A stretch of 64,000 nt of DNA from Agelas oroides (lineage: Eukaryota; Porifera; Demospongiae; Agelasida; Agelasidae): assembly GCA_949130485.1 (NCBI GenBank), contig OX422183.1, forward strand, positions 18,197,934 through 18,261,933, in the 5' to 3' direction. Positions 1 through 12,297 of this stretch are shown in pieces. Numbering within the stretch: position 1 is the stretch's first letter; each line of letters begins with the position of its first letter. The notes under the pieces were generated by a model. It had not been told where the DNA came from, searched no databases, and worked only from the letters and a program-made list of their open reading frames with translations. The position numbers and the translations under genes are program-made.

Positions 1-1066
1 TTAGGCATCTTAGTTTTCAACGTATAAGCTAAATTAGCTAGGTTAGCCCATTAAGGCTATAGTGAATTAGAGTGTGTGCTGGTTCGGCAAGTGTAGGACA
101 AGGGGAGGTGAGTGGGGTCACCCTACAGGTAATGAGCACATGGCTGTTGCTGACCTTCACTGTAGAAAGACCTTGGTTGGCACCAGGTGGGCCAATTCTT
201 GTTTGCATCGTATGAATGGGCTCAGCACCACAACTGCCCTGCACCCTAGCCATAGCCTGGGCAAAATCAACAGGGTGACAATCGTAGTTGAACAAGACAT
301 AGGGTTAAAGCACAAGTATACAGACCATTATATGCAAATAGCAGAATTTGTATAGTTCTTACAAGGTACGAGTGGTATTTTCTAAGCCAGGGCTGTGGAA
401 GCAAATGCTTATGGGTGAGCAATCCAAATTTTTGCTTCGAGATCCTGGTTGATTCAGTTGATCACCAACATCAGGTAGACTACCCTCAGGCCTTCCATTT
501 CTGGCACTGAAGGCAGTTTGGGGCAGTGGTCTGAGTGGCTATAAGTTACAAAATGTGTTAGAGAAGCATGCCACCTCTCTAGAATTCCAATGTCTGTGTA
601 CCTCACCCAAGTATTCCGCTACATGAGTAGTCACTGCTGTCTATATAATATACATTGATTTCACAGAATCAAATTTGGTTACGTTTACACTACTTGCTAT
701 TGTAATTGTCTGGCTTAGCTCAAGAATCCCACTCTATATATGAAATATATATTATGTAACTACATTATGGTGTCACAAAAAATATGATTGTTCAGAAATG
801 TAATGTATAGTAGTGGATTGTGCTAAGTTGTGAATAAAATGGCAAAGTATCTGCTACAAGAGTACAAAGTTAGCACGGTTTCAGATCCCTCACTTTACAC
901 AATGATTCACATCGTACAGGTCTTGATAGACATAGGCGTTTGATAGGCTTTTTAGGTATAACACTGCACATGCAAGTACTCAACTGCCCATGTGTGGCAG
1001 ATATTATGTCATACACAAGTGATAGCAATATGACGTAAGGTGATACCATCAATTTTCTTATGACAG
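1..1066. other. No gene recognised
   Basis: I see no exon with the domain signatures of the rest of the array and no clear repeat here. The stretch is AT-rich and runs up to the splice acceptor (TGACAG) of the first FN3 exon. It is probably an intron or 5' flank of gene 1, whose Ig and signal-peptide exons are not visible. Confidence 0.4.
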
Positions 1067-3572
1067 CTGTTCCAGCTGCTCCACTGAATGCTACTGTGAA
1101 CCAAGTTGAGAGAGTCTCTGGTGGAGGAAGTGTTACTATCACAGCTAGCTGGATACGACCACCAAACTATGAGCTGTTTGATATTGATCGGTATGATATC
1201 AATGTGTCCTCAACATCTGGTGTACAGCAGATAGCAATCACAGTCAATGGTAGTAGTAACGGCACTGTGATTACTGTGGCTGAGAACCCCAGTAATGTAC
1301 ACCCAAGCACTACCTTCACCATCACCATCTCAGCCAGAAACAGGTGTGGGGAGAATGGTCCTACTGCTAATGCATCCTACACCCTCAGTGAGTTTTTGTG
1401 TATGTTATACATTCTCTATTTAAGGAGAGCCACAAGGTCATTTTGGTTTGCCACTAGCGTGATGTGGTCAAATAAGCAGCAAAAGTAGGAACCAAGGTGG
1501 TAGATTTAACTGTAGTCACAAGCATTTTCACAAATGTACCTCAAGTATAAGTATGTGTAAGTGCCAATCACAATTCTGTTAACGCTTTTATACTTTTGAC
1601 AAGTGTAACTCACAAACACAAGCAACATATCTGGACTGTAACTAGTTAGATCTGGCAATACGGCAACTGTATTTTTTGCCCTTACATGTCAGCACAATCT
1701 GGTCAAACAGCAAGTGTATTTGTTGATAGCATTTGATGAAATACAGTACTTATACTCACACATAATCATGAATTGCAAGCATGATGACATTATCTTGGTG
1801 TCGTGGCTTCACAAGTGCAGGTTTAGAAACCACAGCATGCTCAACACTATGAACATTTTATATGTGACATTCAGCAAGATGTAAATTGTGTCCTGCTAGT
1901 CAGCTGGAGGTCATGCGACAGTGAAATCAAGCAAAGTTCTTATCCCCTAGTTGACTGTGGTTCTCCTTGTAACCCACGGAATGGATCTGTGACAAGCTAC
2001 TCTGGCACAAGAAACGGTTTAGTAGCATTTTACAGCTGTGACCCAGGTCTGGTTCCAGTGATGGGAATGAGAGCTGTGTGCACTGGGAATGGGTGGAGTC
2101 CAAACCCTGTTGATCTGAGCTGCACTGTAGGTATGTAGTCAGTGGTAACTGGAGCATGTTAGGGTACACGTGTACGATATTGTATAGTGGAAAGGTAGAC
2201 TCAAAGCAACGTATAAAAAGAAGAGGGGATTGTTGCAATTTTGCAGCAATAAGGGTATGTTTGCAGGTTTGATTCAACTCCAGGGGTGGATTGAACCAGT
2301 GGGATTATTATGGGGGCTAGTGTGATGCATAAGCATCTTCAGTCTCTTTCCTACCATTTCCCCTCACCACTATACTTCCCAAATTGGAGTTGACATTACA
2401 TTTCCTCAGTCAACTGTGGGATACCTGTTGCTCCTGACAATGGCTCCATTGTGGCTGTCCCAAGCACACTGGGTGGTGCCGAGATAATCTTCAGATGTAA
2501 CACAGGGTTTGTTCCAACTGGCAATATGACAGCAGTGTGTACATCAGATGGAATATCACCAAATGGGACCTGGACCCCAAACCCTGCCACTTCTGTATGC
2601 ATTGGTAAGCTGTAAGTGCATGTAAAATTGTGTACTCATTGTGAATATATACCGGTAAATGGACTTTGTAATCATGAAGAATGACCCAGTGACCCGATTC
2701 TTGTTCTCCAGCCAGCATTGTTGACTGTGGAGATCCTCCCACTCTGGCCAGTGGAGTGACTGTGGAGGCATACACTAGTACTGCAGTGAACTCTGATATA
2801 TTCTTCCATTGTCAGCAACCAGGGCTTGTTCCAACACATCGCAGTGCAACATGTGGGAGTAATGGAAGGTGGAGTCCAGATCCCTCACAAGTGGAGTGCA
2901 GGATAGTAACACCAGCACCAACTGGTACACCAACTGGTACGACAATACCAACTAATACACCAGTGTCCACAGGTATAGTAACTGTCCACAGGTACTTAGC
3001 TTACAGGCTAGTCATGTGATATAGCTTAGAACAGAATTTGGAGTCTGAACATGCTGCCAATTTGCAGCTGTTGACTGTTTGCTAAATTAGTACACATCAT
3101 GATGATTACATAGCAGCTGGAATTTATTTTACTGGTTAGCTAAGGAGTTTATAATTTAATAATAATATTAGCATTGTAGTTAATTTTTGATAAAATTTAA
3201 GTATTATTATGTTTGCAATGTATTGGTAAAAATTTAATTAGGAGTAAAGCTGCTATAGAACTTGGGATGATCTCTTTTTTCTTTTCCCCTTCTACAGGTA
3301 GCAGTGATGCGCCAAGCACCTCCTGCTCGACCAATGTTGCCATTACAGCAGTTGTCTCCTGTGCTGTGTCATTCATTATTGCAGCACTGGTTGGTGCAGT
3401 GGTACACTACTGTACTGTGAGGAAGAAATGTGATTGCCAGAAGTTCTACTCTCTGACAATAGCTCGCAAGCAGCAGCAGCAACAGCCAGCACCAGTGTAT
3501 GATGACATTGTTGGCCAGTCTCAAAACATTGAACTGAAGGAGAATGTTGCATATGGCCCTGTGCAGCAGTAA
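1067..3572 (+). CDS. Receptor gene 1: FN3, three CCPs, TM, tyrosine tail (5' incomplete)
   Basis: Exons by GT-AG boundaries, all phase 1: 1067-1387 (FN3; SVTITASW and TFTITISARN strands), 1951-2130 (CCP, VDCG start, NGWSPNP end), 2410-2604 (CCP, VNCG), 2712-2972 (CCP followed by a Thr/Pro stalk), 3298-3572 (helix VVSCAVSFIIAALVGAVVHY, basic stop RKKCDC, Gln run, VYDDI and NVAYGPV motifs, then TAA). The product would be a type I membrane protein with a CCP ectodomain. Its FN3 is of a second type, shared with gene 4 and unlike the SPPRTP-type FN3 of genes 3, 5 and 7. No Ig or signal-peptide exon is seen upstream, so the gene is 5'-incomplete or starts outside the window. No stop or frameshift was found. 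The domain calls are firm; a role in surface recognition is inference. Confidence 0.75.
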
Positions 3573-4455
3573 AATTTAGATTATAACTTTATTCTTAAGG
3601 TGATTTTGATGAGGTGATTTTATGTGCATAGGATTATAGCCTATACTGTTCTACAACATTGTGATCACAGTGCACACACAGCATATAGCTATCTACTATA
3701 TGGAGAGCTGACACAACTCGGTACCTTGGGATATGGATTTAACACTATCTACAGATTCTCAGTATTCATCGCCAGTTTGCACAGCTACATGCATGTGCCA
3801 GTTTGGTAGGGCAGTGTAATGTGATAGATACGTAGAGGTCCTGTAACATTGAACAATTCTCCATCAGCTATTAAATCTAATTAAGCTAGCCATTTTTCAA
3901 TGAATCTAGCTACCCTGGTAAACACTGCCTTCAACTCAGAACTCAGAGCTTCAATCTGAGCAGTGGCTAACATTGATAACATGGATATGTAAGAAACAGA
4001 AACTTCCAATCAACATCATTATACTGACCATTCTAGCAGGAAGAGAACAGGCAATTGGCTAATCAAGATGTGTACAATATCTGTGTAAACGCTTCCTTGC
4101 ATATGCAGTCACACTGCTGTCCTGTGACCACATGTATTGCAGGGCCTTTAGCACTGTCCACTGGCCACTTGTATTGCGAGATGCATTCAATGATCATTTG
4201 TATTGCAAAGTCTTGGACACTGTGTGACCACTTGTACGATTTATGTAAGAGTATCAATACCCTAGCTGTATGTACTAGCTCTCACCAGTAAATTTGCAAT
4301 TGGGAGCTAGTGTCAATCACTTTATTGGGCTCCCCTCAAATGGTGATAACACTGTAGGCATACAATCCCAATTAGCTAAGCATACTGAATACAATACGCG
4401 TCAACAATCCGTATAGAGCTCCTTGTCTAATCCTTCATGGGTAGCTATACAAAGC
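3573..4455. other. Spacer between gene 1 and gene 2
   Basis: No coding exon recognised. Around 4212-4233 lies TTGGACACTGTGTGACCACT, a block that recurs about 265-430 bp upstream of the ATG of genes 6, 7 and 9, so part of this spacer belongs to the gene 2 upstream region. Confidence 0.45.
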
Positions 4456-4632
4456 GAGTTTACACAGTACTTTGTCTAAATGTAAACCAAGCCTTGTGAT
4501 GTCATAGAGGGCAAATTGTACCGGATGTGTTTAGTTAATACAGTTACATCTTTCCGGTACCTGATCGCAAAAAACCGTCCGAAGTCAGTTTTGAGTGAGA
4601 AGGCTAAGCTAGGTGTTGGCAGCTCTATCATG
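4456..4632 (+). promoter_or_regulatory. Conserved 5' region and ATG exon of gene 2
   Basis: This block is shared with genes 7 and 9. It has GTTTACA and TGTAAAC half-sites around CTTTGTCTAAATG, a CRE-like TGATGTCA at 4497-4504, then a transcribed-looking leader ending CTATCATG followed directly by donor GTGAGT. The ATG at 4630-4632 is therefore the last codon of its exon. The start site of transcription cannot be read from the sequence. Confidence 0.5.
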
Positions 4633-6030
4633 GTGAGTGTACCAATGGAGGGTCACTTTCAGAGGTATTGTACTGCAGTAAAGGGTGTGGCTTAACATTG
4701 CTACACGAAAGAAAGTCACAGTAGAATTACAGGTCCCACTGAGGAGAATTAACTATCTGTCAAGTGTACGTAGACTTCAAACAGTCAGAGGTTGTGACCA
4801 CAGCCCTTTACATCTTTTATCATTTGGCCCATGTACAAGACTATTTAGAGGGTATAGGTTAGCAGATAGTTAATCCTTATTGCAAGCATACAAGATGTAC
4901 ACCCATGCACAGACTGTGCGTGTTGTCATAGCTTCAACTAGAAACTGATTTATTGGTATTAAGAAAGGGCCTGGCATACAGCATTAGTTAAAACTTTGGT
5001 GCACGATCCAGTTTGTTGGAACATTGATAATCTCACATAGGAGATTGGACCATTGTGAGTTTCAGTGACTTGTTACTGCTATCATGTCAGCATGTGACAA
5101 AGCACCTGATTTATTTTATTGTTGTCATTGTTTCTCCACAGGATAATGTCATCTGTGCAGTTTTGCTTCATGTGATAATTCATGAAGGTACCCTTATAGC
5201 TAATTTTTAGCATAGTCCATACCAACTTCATACATGTTCAAGTATGGGAAATTGTATTTTGTGTTCCATCATGATCATCTGCACAAATAGGGAGATTCTG
5301 GCTGCCGCAACAAAAGGAACTGCTGAACATATCAATTTGCTACAACGCCACTTTGGCAGTTAACAAACCCATTTTACCATTCAATGACAACCATGATTGT
5401 TAAAGCAAAAACAGTATCATCCACTTACACTGACTAGTGCATTTATTGTATTAAATAGAGGGGTGGAGCAACAGAGATTTACATGAATTCTAATTAATTG
5501 TTGGAGGCCTGTTTAAGGTTTGAGGGAGGAGGGATCTGCTAGGGAGCTTGTTACCTATCTTACCAAGGATGCATATGTACCTGTTAAGTATGAATGTTGT
5601 AGACTGCGAGGTGCATACTACTATATGATTGAACTGTATGCTCAGTTGCAGGTAATGTGTTGCTTACCTCCACTGTTGAACAGGATGGAAGACAATATGC
5701 CTGTGATAGAGAGATGGTGACCTTCACCTGTCAAGTGATTGGATCATTAATTCTTCGGTGGGACAGCCCACGAATCCGTCAGGATCCGATTATCTTCTCA
5801 ATTGATCCTGCAGCTCCAGTGGTTTTTTCAAGGTCTTTTTTCATTGCTACTCTTACCAGCATTACTAGGAGTGGTATCAATAGCAATTTCACATCAACCC
5901 TGCAAGTGAATTCATCAAGGGCATTTGCAAGGAGTGATACTACTGTGGAGTGTAGAAAACAGCTAGGTGTCAATGAGTCATCAAGATTCACAGCTACAGG
6001 TATAACAATGATGAACAGTTTCAATCAAAC

Positions 6031-7444
6031 GTCTGTCTTGTCTGTCTGTCTTGTCTGTCTGTCTTCTCTGTCTTGTCTTTCTGTCTGTCTTGTCTGTCTT
6101 GTCTGTCTTGTCGGTCTTGTCTGTCTGTCTTGTCTGTCTTCTCTGTCTTGTCTGTCTGTCTTGGTCTGTCTTGTCTGTTGTCTTGTCTGTTGTCTTGTCT
6201 GTCTTGTCTGTCTGTCTTGTCTGTCTGTTTTGTCTGTCTGTCTTGTCTGTCTGTTTTGTCTGTCTGTCTTGTCTGTCTGTCTTGTCTGTCTGTCTTGTCT
6301 GTCTTGTCTGTCTTGTCTGTCTGTCTGTCTTGTGTGTCTGTCTTGTCTGTCTGTCTTGTCTGTCTGTCTTGTCTGTCTTGTCTGTCTCTCTTGTCTGTCT
6401 GTCTTGTCTGTCTGTCTTGTCTGTCTGTCTTGTCTGTCTTGTCTGTCTTGTCTGTCTTGTCTGTCTTGTCTGTCTTGTCTGTCTGTCTTGTCTGTCTGTC
6501 TTGTCTGTCTGTCTTGTCTGTCTTGTCTGTCTGTCTTGTCTATCTGACTTGTCGGTGTGTCTTGTCTGACTGTCTTGTCTGTCTGTCTCGTGTGTCTGTC
6601 TTGTCTGTCTTGTCCGTCTTGTCTGTCTGTCTTGTCTGTCTTCTCTGTCTTGTCTGTCTGTCTTGGTCTGTCTTGTCTGTTGTCTTGTCTGTCTTGTCTG
6701 TCTGTCTTGTCTGTCTTGTCTGTCTGTCTTGTCTGTCTTGTCTGTCTGTCTTGTCTGTCTTGTCTGTCTTGTCTGTCTGTCTTGTCTGTCTGTGTTGTCT
6801 GTCTTGTCTGTCTGTCTTGTCTGTCTTGTCTGTCTGTCTTTTCTGTCTGTCTTGTCTGTCTTGTCTATCTCTTGTCTTTCTTCTCTGTCTTGTCTGTCTG
6901 TCTTCTGTCTTGTCTGTCTGTCCTGTCTGTCTGTCTTGTCTGTCTGTCTTGTCTGTCTTGTCTGTCTTGTCTGTCTGTCTTGTCTGCCTGTCTTGTCTGT
7001 CTGTCTTGTGTGTTGTCTGTCTGTCTCGTCAGTCTGTCTTGTCTGTCTTGGTTGTCTGTCTTATCTGTCTGTCTTGTCTGTCTTGTCTGTCTGTCTTGTC
7101 TGTCTTTCTTGTCTGTCTGTCTTGTCTGTCTGTCTTCTCTGTCTTGTTTGTCTGTCTTGTCTGTCTTGTCTGTCTTGTCTGTCTGTCTTGTCTTTCTGTC
7201 TTTTCTGTCTTGTCTGTCTGTCTTGTCTGTCTGTCTTGTCTGTCTTGTCTGTCTGTCTTGTCTGTCTGTCTTGTCTGTCTGTCTTGTCTGTCTTGTCTGT
7301 CTGTCTTGTCTGTCTGTCTTGTCTGTCTGTCTTGTCTGTCTTGTCTGTCTGTCTTGTCTGTCTTGACTGTCTGTCTTGTCTGTCTGTCTTGTCTGTCTGT
7401 CTTGTCTCTCTGTCTTGTCTGTCTTGTCTCTCTTGTCTGTCTGT
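6031..7444. repeat. 1.4-kb TGTC/TGTCT satellite
   Basis: About 1,414 bp built almost only of TGTC and TGTCT units in irregular order, often TGTCTGTCT. All three + frames stay open for long stretches and give Ser/Cys/Leu/Val-rich strings; the other strand gives Thr/Asp/Lys/Arg/Gln strings. These are products of the repeat, not genes. The array begins 31 bp after the Ig exon of gene 2, inside its intron. Confidence 0.95.
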
Positions 7445-7501
7445 ACACGTGAGCAGACTTTGCACAGGTAAGAACAAAACCAAACACATCTGGCAAGCAT
7501 G

Positions 7502-7606
7502 ACAGCTTCTATTGTTCACGAGACAGTGATCGATTCTTGTCAACGCACAAGTACAATAACATGCACTGCTGCACCGGGGGTTTGGCACTTCAGTGCCTTT
7601 CATTAA
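7502..7606 (+). mobile_element. Right end of a repeat also found at 60520-60627
   Basis: The stretch with TATTGTTCACGAGACAGTGA, then CATGCACTGCTGC, GGGTTTGGCACT and TTTCATTA matches 60520-60627 in order and spacing, where the same end lies inside the membrane exon of gene 10. It is one repeat family present twice. The TGTC satellite directly to the left may be the expanded inner array of this copy. Confidence 0.55.
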
Positions 7607-7608
7607 AT

Positions 7609-7979
7609 TAGGTGTGCTCCCAGAACTACTTGGGAAGTGGTATTCTAAAGCACCAGTGAGTTCTGCTTCAGGTAGTGGAGTTTTACATCAAACTGAAGAC
7701 ATATCTCCACAACCATCTAACTCAGGTGCCCATGCAGAAGTGTGGTGCTACTGCAAGCAGGGAGAAGAGGGAGAGATGATTGCATGTGATCATGAACAGT
7801 GCTCGATCGTGTGGTTCCACACAAGTTGTCTTCAGATCACCAGTATTCCGAAAGGGAAATGGTATTGTCCAGACTGTAGAAAGGTCGTGAAAAGGGGAGC
7901 AAAGAAATATTTAATTGTCTTGTCTTATTGTTTGTTGAATATTATATTGTTTGTTGCATACACTTCAATGTTACTCTAA
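7609..7979 (+). pseudogene. PHD finger fragment, probably transposon-encoded
   Basis: The frame encodes GVLPELLGKWYS near its start and then a PHD zinc finger of the ING-like subtype: VWCYCKQ, EMIACDHEQC, WFHTSC and GKWYCPDC give the Cys4-His-Cys3 order. It ends in a short basic and then hydrophobic run. ING-like PHD fingers sit at the C-terminus of SWIM/YqaJ-type proteins carried by some animal DDE_Tnp_4 elements, from memory of those families. The facing transposase remnant at 8040-8987 fits such an element. The N-terminal remainder is absent, so this is a 3' fragment. A captured host PHD exon is the alternative. Confidence 0.5.
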
Positions 7980-8039
7980 ACTAACAACAGACTCACAATT
8001 ACACAGTGCGCAACATACTGTTACAATTTTATCTATAAC

Positions 8040-8987
8040 ACTATAGTCTTCTTCATGACACATAATCATATTGATTGGCAGCCTGGATTCAAGTATTGTG
8101 TACTTTTAATTTGCCGAATGACTCCAATGACCCTCTCTACGTGAATCCGAACATGAGAGAGTTGCCGTGATGTGTCAACTTCAAATTTACTAAGTTGTTT
8201 TTTTCCACGGGTAAATGGAGGAATTTTCACTTCAGCGCAGTACATACTTACATAGTAAACCCCCTGTCTGCCAGAACTAGGTCCCCTGGTAAAAGATGGT
8301 GTAGGAGTCCACAGTTTTCAGTTAGATGAACATCCGACACGCGTCCACCCCATCCCTTGGAAATGAAAGATACTACACCTTGGGGCAGAATTCCAATAAG
8401 AAATTTCACAGTATTATGTTGCTTGTAATTTGACCATGTCTGAGCTCTTGCCATGAGACTTGTTGGTCGCTTGCAAAACACCTCGAAGATCACACATTTC
8501 TGGAAGGTATTTGGAAATCCATTGGCATTGTCTTCACGTTCAGGCCATTTGATGAGGGGTTTCAGTCTAATGTACTCCATTTTCTAAAGTTTCTTGATAC
8601 AGAAGACTGGTGTACGCCAAAACAGTATGCAATGTCTTGGTTAGGTAAGTTTAGCCGAAGTTTCATTAGTACCATAATAAATTGTTGAAATTTGGTTATG
8701 CTAGATCGTGGTCCACTAACTACATGTGCTGAAATGTATGTAGAGACAGCCATTAATGTTTTGAAGAATGGAAGTCCAGTATAGAATTTAACTTTAGCAT
8801 CATCATGTTTAAGTGACTCTTCAGTTAACAAACATCCTGAAGATGCCTTTAAGCAACAATTCTCATCTCTCAAAAGCTGGCATTCTGTTTGCAGATGTAT
8901 GATCTGCTCACTTGAAAGGTCTGTCATTGTTGAACAGGAAAGCTGTACTTGATGACTTGCTTCCTCCATGCCAGTATTAACACCCAA
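8040..8987 (-). pseudogene. DDE_Tnp_4 (Harbinger/ISL2EU-like) transposase remnant
   Basis: Reading right to left, 8987-8562 encodes a leucine-rich lead, then KFYTGLPFFKTLMAV and a helix-turn-helix with [14 protein letters not shown] second frame, 8580-8248, encodes [40 protein letters not shown] and LVLADRGF. Past its stop, conserved text (RGKKQLSKFEVDTSRQLS, IHVERVIGVIRQ) goes on to about 8040 in shifted frames. The family places the first catalytic Asp in an IID motif just before FEVF; here [10 protein letters not shown] lacks it. The Asp of ADRGF and the Glu of HVERVIG remain. At least three frame breaks and the lost Asp make it inactive. Confidence 0.8.
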
Positions 8988-9447
8988 AGTGTATGATCCT
9001 CTATCACCTGATTTTGTACCAACATTATTCAGTCATCTTAAAAGTCCAGTGAAAAGGAAGGCTGAAAGAGATTTGGTGAAGTATGAAAGGAGACAAGAAG
9101 TGAAAAGGAGAAGGCTAGAATGCTCATTTAGGGACGAAGCAGCAGCAGCACTCCTACAGTTGGGAGATGATCACTTTTTGATCCACTTACGAAGTGAGCG
9201 CTACACAACCAAGTGTACTCGTTTGGTTTCCAATTCTTCCTATCCACAGCAGCAATCCAGCGTGTTCGCCTCTCTGGATCCTTTGGGAAACGATAGAAAC
9301 TTATACCGCTACCTTTCTGATATCACATCCAATGGCACAGCAACTTTTGCCCATCGTTTCTTGCCACTCAAAATGGCGGATGTCCCCGTGCACGTGAGGA
9401 ATGACGTCAAACGCACAACCTCTATATTAACAGGCCAAACAAACTGA
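8968..9447 (+). pseudogene. Basic transposase-like N-terminal fragment, opposite strand
   Basis: The frame has VYDPLSPDFVPTLFSH followed by a charged run (KRKAERDLVKYERR, EVKRRRLE) and EAAAALLQL. DYxPSxF plus a basic stretch is what usually precedes the leucine-rich region of THAP/DDE_Tnp_4 transposases, as I recall the family. It lies head to head with the transposase remnant instead of upstream on the same strand, which suggests an inversion near 8990 or a second element. The call is tentative, and the C-terminal half (after about residue 65) looks like chance coding. Confidence 0.35.
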
Positions 9448-12297
9448 TAGACATTCAACAGGTCATGTGGCAGCTGTGTGGATTTTAGCTTACACATTGC
9501 AATGACTATAAAACTGGTTAGTCCACTAACCAGTCAACAGTTTGTGTATATGCATGTATGTCATAATCACACCCTGCTAACCATAGGTGCACATGTGAGT
9601 ATCCATCTAAACCATGTTCATGTCATCACCATACTAAAATAGCTGTATACATATCTTGTACTTTTGTACCAATCGGAAATTCAAAGGTTTTTCATTTCAT
9701 GTAATTATGTTCCAATTTTTTATGTGGAACTTAATGATTCATGTGTACCTTAATTTTACATGAAAATTGCTTTTGAGGAAACTGCATTGGCATAACTGCA
9801 CTTTTGCTTTACAAATATATTGTACAGGGAAAGTGCTGTACTGGGCACCTCTAGTTGTAAGTATCTACACATGTGGTGAATGGGAGATCAAAGTTTCAAG
9901 AGTACAACTACATAACTTGTACCTCTTCAGTTGACTGTGGTCCACCTGGTACCCCACAACATGGATCTACGAACTACACTAATACAACAGAGGGTTCACT
10001 GGCATTCTACTGCTGTGACCAACATCTGGTTCCAGAGGGAAGGATGAGAGCTAACTGTACCAGGAATGGGTGGAGTCCCTTAGATCCTGGTCGTCTGAGC
10101 TGCACGGAAGGTATGCTGACTGAAGATTAATATCATGTGCTAAGATAACAAGTCATCCTTGTATGCAGGAAGTCAATGCATGTTGTTTTGTGTGTGGGGG
10201 TGTAGCTAATGAACTCTGGGCTGTCTTCAGCTCAATTGTAGACCATCAACCTTCTTCGTGCAGTTGACTGTGGGATGTCCACTGCCCCTGAGAATGGTAT
10301 CATTGAGAATATCTAGAGCATCAGCACAGTAGGAGGTGCTCAGATAATCTTCAGGTGTAACTCAGGATATGTTCCTGCTAGGAGGATGAGTGCTACTTGT
10401 ATATCATCAACTAGAAGCTGGACCCTAGACCCTGCTGACCTAGTGTGCAATGGTGAGATATAACAAGTATGAAAGTGATCACATATTTTGCAACCTATTT
10501 CTAGCAACAAAGTTGCTGATGAGAGTAAGCATGATTACCAAAGTAGTTTCCCGCACAAGTATATATGTTATACTAGTGATAATACCATACATAGGGTATG
10601 ATGCTATGTATTCCTTTTTGTTTGTTAACCTACAGCCAGTGATGTTGTCTGTCAAAACCCCTCTCCTGCCAGTGTGGTCCAGCCACACAATACTACAGTA
10701 AGCTCAGTGATAGTCTACCAGTGTCAGCAGCCAGGGTTTACTCCCTCACAACCAAGCTCAGTGTGTGGAGACAATCGAATGTGGAGTCCAGACCCCACCC
10801 AAGTGGTATGCATGATGAAACTAACAACAGCAATGCCAATACCACCATCAACATCACCAGCAGGTATACAAACGTAGAAGTTACCGAGTATCTTGGTTTA
10901 GCTACTAGATCACTCGATCAGGAGCATAGCAACTTACCATTGCTAATGTTTTACATGGTTGGATGCAGTTTTGAAACATACCAAAGTGTATGTGACAAAC
11001 CTATTAAGTATGTACTTTACAATCTTATCTTTACAACCAGCAACAAGTAGCCACATTATGGAGTTGATAATTTTGTGGTATTATAAGTCCATAATTTGCT
11101 ATAGTAGGACCTCATTGAGTAATTTTAACTCCACACCTCTACTGTACATAATTGCATGTGTCTCCTTTTTCCTTAGCCAACCTGAGAGTGAATCTTTTAT
11201 GTAACATTTGTACATTACTATTCCAGTCAGTTGTGGGCAGCCACTTACCCCTGGGAATGGCTCCATTGAGACATATCAAAACGCAACTGAGGGAACTGAG
11301 ATACTCTTTAGATGTTACTCAGGGTTTGTCCCAGCTGGGAGGATGAGGGCTGTGTGTGCAGCAGATGGGAGGTGGTACCCTGATCCTGCTGGTCTTGTGT
11401 GCACAGGTGAAATAGTTTTCAGTGTAGGTTGTAATTGTATACATTAGCCAATGCTAACAGGACTGCAAAATACAGCAAGAGTGCAGATAGAACAATATGA
11501 ATACCCCAGCCTATGTTAACTACTTCTGACTATTTATAACTGTACAAATAGTTTGACAATAGAACAGAACAGAATGGTTGATGCTATAGTAATTATTGTT
11601 CCCCAGCCAGTGCCATTGCCTGTGGAGGTCCTGTGAAGCTCGTGCAGGCCTGTTTAAGTGCCAGGAAAGACGGAGAAAGCAGTTTTCACCACTGTGTAGG
11701 TCTTGTGAAGCTTGTGCAAGCCTGTTTAAATGCCAGGGGAGATGAGGAAAGCATATTTTCTCTAGTGTGGAGGTGCTGTGATGCACGTACAGGCCTGTTT
11801 AGGCTCCCACTTTTGCCAGTGTTGTTGAGCCGTTTTGTAGTACCATAGTTGGCTCAGAAATAGTCTACCAGTGTCAGTCAGGGTTTCTACCAGAGGGAAG
11901 GAGGACGTTGCTGTGTGGGGGAGATGGGAGGTGGAATCCTGACCCTCGAGACTTGTGCACAAGTAAAACGGCCTATTTTCCTGTATTTCCATTTCAGACT
12001 AAAGTCTGTCTACAGCTGCTACTGCAGCCATTACAGGTGTTGTCTGCCTATTGGTGGCATTCATTGCTGGTACTGTGTGTGGTGCTTTGCTCACTGTCTG
12101 CATCAGCAGGTGGAACAAGAAGGGACGTAGCTCTAAGCCAGCACCAAGTACACAAGAACAGCAGCAAGCGGCTGTAGTGTATGAGGAGGTGGATACACAG
12201 AACAAGAAGTTTGAACTGAAAGGGAATGTGGCATATGGACCAGTGGAAAAGGACCAGGAGTTTGAACTGAAAGAGAATGTGGCATATGGACCAGTGA

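Noticed and set aside
6031-7444. Possible CRISPR-like regular array
   Set aside because: There are no unique spacers; units are 4-5 bp and irregular, in a eukaryotic intron.
6051-7502. Long overlapping open frames (Ser/Cys/Leu/Val-rich, and Thr/Asp/Arg/Gln-rich on the other strand)
   Set aside because: They are produced by the TGTC/TGTCT repeat, whose units contain no stop codon in several frames. There is no start context, domain or splice structure.
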